Source: Gammaproteobacteria bacterium (GTDB taxonomy: Bacteria > Pseudomonadota > Gammaproteobacteria > Thiomicrospirales > Thiomicrospiraceae). From it: a stretch of DNA of 10,840 nucleotides. The notes beneath the pieces were generated by a model, which was not told where the DNA came from, searched no databases, and was given only the letters and a program-made list of their open reading frames with translations. Of the stretch, positions 6,374 to 10,840 are shown piece after piece (the stretch's first letter is position 1; every line of letters begins with the position of its first letter). A program made the position numbers and the translations under genes. Where the stretch lies: NCBI GenBank assembly GCA_013153955.1, contig JAADDM010000008.1, positions 1 to 10,840 on the forward strand, read 5' to 3'.

Positions 6374-6800
6374 AAAAACCAACGCATCAAATCCGATTAC
6401 AGGCGTGGTGATTGGCTTCGATTTTGGTCTGCGTCGCATCGGTGTGGCCATTGGTCAAACCATTACCCAAACGGCCAGCCCTGAAACCATTGTCAAAAGT
6501 AAAGATGGCAAACCTGACTGGGCGCACATTACCCAACTATTTGAAGCTTGGAAGCCTAGCGCCATCGTTGTTGGCCTGCCGATGCGCTTAGATGGCAGCG
6601 AGCAAGCCTTAACGCAACCTGCGCGTAAGTTTGGGCAACGATTAAGTGGTCGCTATCACTGCCCTATTTTTTATATGGAAGAGCAGTTAAGCTCTATTGA
6701 AGCCGAGCGTCGGGGTCTTAAACAGCAGCACATTGATGACCACGCGGCACAAATCATTTTGGAAAACTGGCTCGAAGCAAATACGCGAAGCCAACTTTAA
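6366..6800 (+). CDS. ruvX: Putative pre-16S rRNA nuclease / RuvX, RuvC-like fold
   Basis: RuvX (YqgF) is an RNase H/RuvC-fold nuclease implicated in 5' end maturation of 16S rRNA; a Holliday-junction role was also proposed from its fold. The 144 residues match the family (E. coli 138). GFDFGLRRIGVAIG (17-30) supplies the first acidic residue, D19; PSAIVVGLPMRLDGSEQ is the typical central strand and loop; EEQLSSIEAE (from E105) stands where most homologues have DERLST.EA; and IDDHAAQIILE (D124) supplies the last acidic residue. Thus the core acidic residues are kept, although the usual Asp of 'DERL' is Glu here. The loop between the last two motifs is a few residues shorter than in E. coli. 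It starts inside the yqgE stop region with a strong GGAGG site 6 nt upstream. A weak hairpin plus five T overlaps and follows the stop. Confidence 0.95.
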   Translation: MPKKTNASNPITGVVIGFDFGLRRIGVAIGQTITQTASPETIVKSKDGKPDWAHITQLFEAWKPSAIVVGLPMRLDGSEQALTQPARKFGQRLSGRYHCPIFYMEEQLSSIEAERRGLKQQHIDDHAAQIILENWLEANTRSQL

Positions 6801-6811
6801 AGGTTGTTTTT
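6792..6811 (+). terminator. Weak hairpin plus T run between ruvX and pyrR
   Basis: CAACTT (6792-6797) can pair with AGGTTG (6801-6806), 6 bp including one T·G wobble with a TAA loop that is the ruvX stop codon, followed by TTTTT (6807-6811). It resembles a minimal intrinsic terminator. The short stem makes strong termination doubtful; partial termination or attenuation ahead of pyrR is possible. Confidence 0.35.
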
Positions 6812-6821
6812 AAGGTTGTTT
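6800..6821 (+). repeat. Tandem direct repeat AAGGTTGTTT in the pyrR leader
   Basis: Two perfect 10-nt copies (6800-6809 and 6812-6821) are set 12 nt apart. The first forms the 3' arm of the hairpin at 6792-6806. The CAACTT segment upstream could pair with either copy, which would give two alternative folds. I find no convincing promoter for pyrR in the remaining 55 nt; TATAAC at 6860-6865 lacks a -35. Confidence 0.5.
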
Positions 6822-6875
6822 AATAGACGCTCATTAACCCTCTGAACTTCATAAGATTTTATAACGGGACACTGC

Positions 6876-7388
6876 ATGACTGAACTGAATATCAATACCG
6901 ACGCGCTCATCACCGAGATTGTTCAAAAAATTCAAGCCCTCACCATTATGCAACACGCCCCCAAAATGATCGGCATTAGAACGGGCGGTGAGTGGGTAGC
7001 ACAGCAACTACATCAACATCTTGACCTACCCGATGCCCTAGGCGTGATTGACATCTCTTTCTATCGGGATGATTTCTCTAAAATTGGCCTCAATCCTACG
7101 ACCAAGCCCTCGGATATTCCTTGGGCTGTTGATGATCAACATATTATTCTGGTTGATGATGTGCTCTACACTGGCCGTACAACCCGCGCCGCACTCAATG
7201 AAATCTTCGATTATGGTCGTCCAGCCAGTGTCACCTTAGTCGCCCTGCTTGATCGTAAAGGCTGTCGTGAACTGCCTTTTCAAGCCGATATTATCGGCCT
7301 CGCACTTGAGTGCAGTCAAACCATTAAGTTAACCGGGCCTACGCCCCTAAAAGTGACCATTGTAGAACAGAGTGAGGAGCGCGCATGA
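6876..7388 (+). CDS. pyrR: PyrR: uracil phosphoribosyltransferase-like pyrimidine regulator
   Basis: PyrR proteins carry a phosphoribosyltransferase fold and can convert uracil plus PRPP to UMP; in Firmicutes they bind pyr mRNA to control attenuation, while in pseudomonads and relatives they sit at the head of the pyrBC' operon and are thought to regulate it. The 170-residue protein has IGIRTGGEWVA near residue 33 (pyrophosphate loop), SFYRDDF (family-specific), and the PRPP-binding signature ILVDDVLYTGRTTRAAL with D94 and D95. The LLDRKGCRELPFQADIIG segment near the C-terminus is also typical of PyrR. The ATG has only a modest GGGA site 6 nt upstream. pyrB starts in its stop codon (4-nt ATGA overlap), so translation is coupled. 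The leader holds a weak hairpin and repeats. No evidence in the sequence decides between RNA binding and another regulatory mode. Confidence 0.94.
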   Translation: MTELNINTDALITEIVQKIQALTIMQHAPKMIGIRTGGEWVAQQLHQHLDLPDALGVIDISFYRDDFSKIGLNPTTKPSDIPWAVDDQHIILVDDVLYTGRTTRAALNEIFDYGRPASVTLVALLDRKGCRELPFQADIIGLALECSQTIKLTGPTPLKVTIVEQSEERA

Positions 7389-8449
7389 GCAAGTTAGCAG
7401 GCCCAAATATACAGCTAAATGAACTCGGTAAACTGCACCATTTCTTAACGCTTGAAGGCTTAAAACACCATCATCTGACAGAAATTTTAGACACCGCCGA
7501 ATCGTTTATTAATCCTAATACCAAAGAGATTAAAAAAGTCCCCGTACTGCGCGGTAAGACCATCATGAACCTGTTCTTTGAGCCAAGCACGCGTACACGA
7601 ACCACCTTTGAAATTGCCGAAAAACGTCTATCTGCCGATGTTGAAAGCTTAGACATCCAAACCTCTGCGACCAAAAAAGGCGAGTCTCTGCTCGATACTC
7701 TGTGGAACTTACAGGCGATGCAGACCGACATGTTTGTCATTCGCCACGCCCAAAGTGGCGCGGCACAATTTTTCTCACAGCACGTCGCCCCCCATGTTCA
7801 CGTATTGAACGCAGGAGATGGTCAACACGCCCATCCCACACAAGCGATGCTGGATATGTTTACCATTCGTAAACACAAAGGCGATGTCTTTGACTTAAAA
7901 GTGGCCATTGTGGGGGATGTACTGCACAGCCGAGTGGTACGCTCACAAATCCAAGCATTGAGCATTTTAGAAGCCCGCGAAATTCGGGTGGTCGGTCCAA
8001 AAACCCTCATGCCAGAAAATCCCGAGGCTCTCGGCGTACACGTTTATCATGATATGGAAGAGGGCATTAAAGATGTCGATGTCATTATCATGGTACGCCT
8101 GCAAAATGAGCGCATGACCAGCGCCCTAATCCCCAGTGAAAAAGAGTTCTTTAAACTCTACGGATTAACCGAAGCCCGCTTGGCCTTAGCCAAACCCGAT
8201 GCGATTGTTATGCACCCGGGGCCGATTAACCGCGGTGTAGAAATAGAGTCTGCGGTGGCCGATGGTCCACAGTCGGTTATTTTGGAGCAAGTCACTTATG
8301 GGATTGCGGTACGAATGGCGGTGATGTCCATCATCATGAGTAATGCGGCACAACTCAGCCAACACCGAGCCGAAAAAGAGGCCGCACAAGCCAGCCTTGA
8401 CTTAGAAGACCCTCAAAATACAGCACCCCCGACGGAGGCAAACACATGA
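7385..8449 (+). CDS. pyrB: Aspartate carbamoyltransferase catalytic subunit
   Basis: PyrB condenses carbamoyl phosphate and aspartate to N-carbamoylaspartate, the committed step of pyrimidine synthesis. Active-site elements are all present: carbamoyl-phosphate loop FEPSTRTRTTFE (S68-T73), the mobile loop lysine in KKGESL (K98), HPTQA (H150), the SRVVRS segment, RLQNERM (R238, R243), and HPGPINRGVEI from H277. At 354 residues it is about 20 longer than the Pseudomonas enzyme (about 334); the excess is a C-terminal tail after 'SNAAQLSQ' rich in Glu, Ala, Gln and Pro, probably disordered. The N-terminus also has about 12 residues before HHFLTLEGL. It lies in a tight pyrR-pyrB-pyrC' operon with 4-nt overlaps on both sides and a GAGGAG site 5 nt upstream. 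In this gene arrangement PyrB forms a dodecamer with the dihydroorotase-like PyrC' (known in Pseudomonas). No pyrI regulatory subunit is next to it. Confidence 0.97.
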   Translation: MSKLAGPNIQLNELGKLHHFLTLEGLKHHHLTEILDTAESFINPNTKEIKKVPVLRGKTIMNLFFEPSTRTRTTFEIAEKRLSADVESLDIQTSATKKGESLLDTLWNLQAMQTDMFVIRHAQSGAAQFFSQHVAPHVHVLNAGDGQHAHPTQAMLDMFTIRKHKGDVFDLKVAIVGDVLHSRVVRSQIQALSILEAREIRVVGPKTLMPENPEALGVHVYHDMEEGIKDVDVIIMVRLQNERMTSALIPSEKEFFKLYGLTEARLALAKPDAIVMHPGPINRGVEIESAVADGPQSVILEQVTYGIAVRMAVMSIIMSNAAQLSQHRAEKEAAQASLDLEDPQNTAPPTEANT

Positions 8450-9741
8450 GATTAGTGATTAAAAATGGACGAGTGATTGACCCTAGCCAAAGCCTAGACG
8501 AAGTTACTAACCTCTACATTACTCGCGGACGTATTGCTGGCATTGGCTCAGACGCGCCCGAAGGTTTTACAGCCGATCAGGAAGTTGATGCAACAGGTAA
8601 ATGGATTCTACCAGGTCTGGTTGATTTGCAAGCACGCTTAGGCGAACCCGGCAGTCATTATGCAGGCAGTATCGCCTCTGAAACCAAAGCGGCAGTGGCA
8701 GGCGGCATCACCAGTATCTGCTGCCCGCCTGATACGTCACCCGTCAATGATTCACAAGCCGTTACCGAACTGCTACAGCGTCGTGCACGTCAAGCTGCCA
8801 CCGCCTTTGTCATGCCCATTGGCGCACTGACTCAGGGGCTAAAAGGTGAACGTCTAAGCAACATTCACTCGCTTAAACAAGCGGGCTGTGTGGCCGTAAG
8901 CCAAGCAAACACCCCCATTCAGAATCCGCTCACGCTTAAAAACACACTGGCCTATAGCTCAACTCAAGACCTTGTTGTCATGCTGCGTTGTGAAGACCAA
9001 GCCATTAAAAATGGCGGTGTTGCCCACAGTGGCCCGGTCAGTTCTCGCTTAGGCCTGCCTGAAATTTCTGCATCCGCAGAGACAGTGGCACTTGCAAGAG
9101 ACCTTATTTTGGTTGAAGAGTCCGGTATTAAAGCCCACTTCTCACAACTCTCCTGTGCGCGCTCTGTTGAGATGATTGCCGAGGCTAAAAAACGCGGCCT
9201 AAACATTACCTGCGATGTCGCGATTCATCAGCTACATCTTTCAGAGATGGATGTTTTAGGCTTTAACAGCCTCTTTCATGTCTCTCCACCTTTGCGCAGC
9301 ATGCAGGATAAACACGCCCTATTAGCAGGCGTTAAATCAGGCATTATTGATGCTGTCGTCAGTGATCATACACCTCTCGCAAAAGACGATAAATTACTGC
9401 CTTTTGGCGAGAGTATGCCGGGTATTAGTGGCTTGGAAACCCTTCTGCCATTGCTACTCAAACTGGTTCAGGATAACGGTTTAGACTTACTGACCGCCAT
9501 TCGCTGTGTGACGCAAGCCCCCGCTGAGATTTTAGGCGTGCAAAAAGGCACTTTAAAACCCAATAGCTCAGCCGACCTCTCCATTATCAATCCTGAAGGC
9601 GTTTGGACACTCAGCCCCGAGACGATGGTCAGTGCAGGCCAAAATAGCCCATTCCACGGCTGGGAGTTTGTAGGGCAAGTAGAACAGACTTTCTTCCAAG
9701 GTCGACCTGTTTTTCGCAGTGCACAAGAAGCCAAGCGTTAG
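8446..9741 (+). CDS. pyrC': Dihydroorotase-like PyrC', probably catalytically inactive
   Basis: A 431-residue amidohydrolase-fold protein with the usual dihydroorotase outline (MRLVIKNGRVIDPSQ, KWILPGLVDL, C-terminal SADLSIINPEG) but with most metal ligands gone. At 56-69 the motif reads PGLVDLQARLGEPG, with Q62 and R64 where active enzymes have HxH. RCED (R181-D184) stands where active enzymes have H-A-E-D, so that His is also lost. H261 in CDVAIHQLHL and D307 in VSDHTP remain. This is the pattern of the PyrC' (PyrX) proteins of Pseudomonas, which have no dihydroorotase activity but are needed to assemble active PyrB dodecamers. A GGAGG site precedes the ATG, which overlaps the pyrB stop by 4 nt, consistent with stoichiometric expression. 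A separate true pyrC is expected elsewhere in the genome (inference). Loss of activity is inferred from residues only. Confidence 0.92.
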   Translation: MRLVIKNGRVIDPSQSLDEVTNLYITRGRIAGIGSDAPEGFTADQEVDATGKWILPGLVDLQARLGEPGSHYAGSIASETKAAVAGGITSICCPPDTSPVNDSQAVTELLQRRARQAATAFVMPIGALTQGLKGERLSNIHSLKQAGCVAVSQANTPIQNPLTLKNTLAYSSTQDLVVMLRCEDQAIKNGGVAHSGPVSSRLGLPEISASAETVALARDLILVEESGIKAHFSQLSCARSVEMIAEAKKRGLNITCDVAIHQLHLSEMDVLGFNSLFHVSPPLRSMQDKHALLAGVKSGIIDAVVSDHTPLAKDDKLLPFGESMPGISGLETLLPLLLKLVQDNGLDLLTAIRCVTQAPAEILGVQKGTLKPNSSADLSIINPEGVWTLSPETMVSAGQNSPFHGWEFVGQVEQTFFQGRPVFRSAQEAKR

Positions 9742-9807
9742 TATTTAAAGACCTAGCGTAAAGCTGTCATGCAACAGTAAAACGTAACAGTGAAATGCGA
9801 GGGTGTA

Positions 9808-9832
9808 ATTAAGGGCGAAGGTCGCCCTTAAT
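9808..9832. terminator. Perfect 11-bp hairpin after pyrC'
   Basis: ATTAAGGGCGA (9808-9818), loop AGG, TCGCCCTTAAT (9822-9832) is a perfect stem, 66 nt past the pyrC' stop. No T run follows on either strand side, so it is not a textbook intrinsic terminator; it may stabilise the 3' end or act with Rho. It marks the likely end of the pyr operon. Confidence 0.5.
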
Positions 9833-9847
9833 CGTAAGGTAAGCCTG

Positions 9848-9874
9848 TTGAAATCTGATTACGCATGATTAAAT
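9848..9874 (+). promoter_or_regulatory. Possible promoter of the last gene
   Basis: TTGAAA (9848-9853) is followed by a 15-nt spacer and an extended -10-like TG-A-TTAAAT (TG 9866-9867, hexamer 9869-9874, 4 of 6 matches). The layout resembles the nnrS promoter but the hexamers are weaker. It lies just after the hairpin, 29 nt before the GTG start. Confidence 0.4.
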
Positions 9875-9902
9875 CCCCCTTTAAAAACAGAAGAGTTTAT
9901 CC

Positions 9903-10748
9903 GTGTCCCGCTCACAATCCTACTCCATTCATCAAGCTCAACAGATCCCACAGCAAGGAGGGGTCTGGCTGATTAAATTCACGCTTGAAGCACACTCCCC
10001 CTCACCTTTTAGCATTGATAGCCACTTTAAGCTCGTCGGCTCAGAGGCAAATTTCAGTCTATTCCAACAGAGTGTCACCCAACAAGGGTTAGCGTTACAG
10101 CTCTTTAGCGACCAGCCACTTTCAGAGACACTGCTCAATACCAGCAGCACGACCAATACCCTAGTCTGCACTCATGCCAGCTCCCTTCGGGAAGATGCAC
10201 TTTCAAACGACGTAAATACGCTTATTATCGGTTCAGACTTAGCCCTCGCCAACGTTTTTTATCTCGCAAAACAGCGCGCGCAATTTAAACAGCACACAAG
10301 CCATACCCTCGCCCTGCTACACTGCACGCAAGACTTTCCGTTTAAGGTCAAGCCCGCCCGGTTCATGGTGCATGATCTACCACCAGAGGCCATTGGCGCC
10401 TGTCCGTTATTAGAAGACTGGACAATCAGTAATAGACTGGCAAGCGACCAAGGCCATCCCGGCTGTTTCGATGGCCCTCTCGAACAGCTACTTGCCAACT
10501 GGCTCACTCAAAAAGCGACCAACGAGGCATTAGTCCCCTGGCAGATCATAGCCTGCATGTCGCCTGAAATGTATCAAAAATGCCAAGCTGCTTGTAAGCC
10601 GTATCCTTGGGTAACCTTAATCGGCTTGACCTCCTCACAACTTGTTAACGAGAGCGAAATGCAAGAAATATTGGGAGACAAACCCCTTATGGAAAACCTT
10701 GCGAACGGATTAGATGATTTTAAAAAAGGGGATTACGACCTTGTTTAA
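9903..10748 (+). CDS. Uncharacterised protein, possible degenerate ferredoxin-reductase/PyrK-like fold
   Basis: I do not recognise this 281-residue protein as a named family. It starts at a GTG with an AGAAGAG site 7 nt upstream and has no signal peptide or membrane segment. Its layout recalls NAD(P)H-flavin reductases: a beta-rich N-terminal third, then LIIGSDLALANVFYLAKQ (107-124) where a GxGxxP nucleotide-binding turn would be, and IIACMSPEMYQKCQ (215-228) where such enzymes have aCGPxxM. In both places the key Gly/Pro residues are changed. In between lie distinctive segments FPFKVKPARFMV (145-156), PLLEDW (168-173), SNRLAS (176-181) and GCFDGPLEQLLANWL (187-201). Seven cysteines are scattered without the C-x4-C-x2-C spacing of a PyrK iron-sulfur cluster. 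It follows the pyr operon but beyond a hairpin and with a possible promoter of its own. The fold assignment is a weak inference; function unknown. Confidence 0.6.
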   Translation: MSRSQSYSIHQAQQIPQQGGVWLIKFTLEAHSPSPFSIDSHFKLVGSEANFSLFQQSVTQQGLALQLFSDQPLSETLLNTSSTTNTLVCTHASSLREDALSNDVNTLIIGSDLALANVFYLAKQRAQFKQHTSHTLALLHCTQDFPFKVKPARFMVHDLPPEAIGACPLLEDWTISNRLASDQGHPGCFDGPLEQLLANWLTQKATNEALVPWQIIACMSPEMYQKCQAACKPYPWVTLIGLTSSQLVNESEMQEILGDKPLMENLANGLDDFKKGDYDLV

Positions 10749-10840
10749 ATATAAAATTACCGAGATAAACCCTCCCTCCTTTTTATAGCGTTCTTAACAC
10801 GCTCACTGAATAGGTGCTAGTCCTCCAAGGTTTCAATAGA

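Noticed and set aside
7471..7740. Minus-strand open frame of 89 codons inside pyrB
   Set aside because: It lies wholly within a well-conserved gene and its translation shows no recognisable motif; the same holds for the other frames opposite gshA, nnrS, apbE, pyrC' and the last gene.
9764..9777. CTGT...ACAG resembling a LexA box after pyrC'
   Set aside because: The centre is 6 nt, not the 8 nt of the CTGT-N8-ACAG consensus, and no DNA-repair gene is adjacent.
10721..10785. Hairpin between AAAAAGGGG and CCTCCTTTTT after the last gene
   Set aside because: The arms are separated by a loop of roughly 45 nt and start inside the coding region, so it is unlikely to act as a terminator.
10817..10840. 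Possible 3' end of a minus-strand gene (…SIETLED-stop)
   Set aside because: Only seven codons are inside the window, too few to judge coding; a convergent gene beginning outside the window cannot be excluded.
1..10840. Mobile elements, defence genes, CRISPR or an undescribed multi-gene system
   Set aside because: No transposase, integrase, terminal repeats, repeat arrays or clusters of unknown genes were seen; all but one gene belong to well-known families in a conserved order.

Overview
The window is a chromosomal housekeeping segment of a gammaproteobacterium. All recognisable genes are on the + strand, and there is no mobile element, CRISPR array, tRNA or rRNA. The order gshB–(apbE)–yqgE–ruvX–pyrR–pyrB–pyrC' resembles the Pseudomonas gshB–(tonB-like gene)–yqgE–ruvX–pyrR–pyrB–pyrC' region. 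GshA is not the E. coli type but the form first described in Acidithiobacillus ferrooxidans, which suggests an autotrophic or sulfur-oxidising gammaproteobacterium of the Thiomicrospira/Hydrogenovibrio/Thiomicrorhabdus type. That placement is an inference from protein style and gene order and was not checked by a search.

Layout. 1-498 is the 3' part of rsmE (16S rRNA m3U1498 methyltransferase). 657-4548 is a thiol/nitrosative-stress block: gshA (glutamate-cysteine ligase), an NnrS-family haem-copper membrane protein, and gshB (glutathione synthetase). The last two each have their own good sigma-70-type promoter; the one for gshA is weaker. A long imperfect hairpin at 4549-4600 closes gshB. 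4652-5692 is apbE, a lipoprotein FAD:protein FMN transferase. 5807-9741 is the yqgE–ruvX–pyrR–pyrB–pyrC' run. Within it yqgE/ruvX overlap by 8 nt and pyrR/pyrB and pyrB/pyrC' overlap by 4 nt. The only gap, 75 nt before pyrR, holds a weak hairpin and a tandem repeat. A perfect 11-bp hairpin follows pyrC'. 9903-10748 is a poorly characterised protein that looks like a degenerate ferredoxin-reductase/PyrK-type fold.

How the genes work together. gshA and gshB make glutathione in two steps, and NnrS between them is a family linked to nitric-oxide tolerance, so the three may share a redox/nitrosative-stress role. pyrR, pyrB and pyrC' form the aspartate transcarbamoylase module. PyrC' has lost most of its metal ligands (Q62 and R64 where HxH is expected, R181 where a His is expected), so it is most likely the non-catalytic dihydroorotase-like subunit that scaffolds PyrB, and a functional pyrC is expected elsewhere in the genome.

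I found no clearly new multi-gene system. The points most worth following up are the uncharacterised last gene, the gshA–nnrS–gshB arrangement, the apparently leaderless yqgE start and the repeat/hairpin leader of pyrR.
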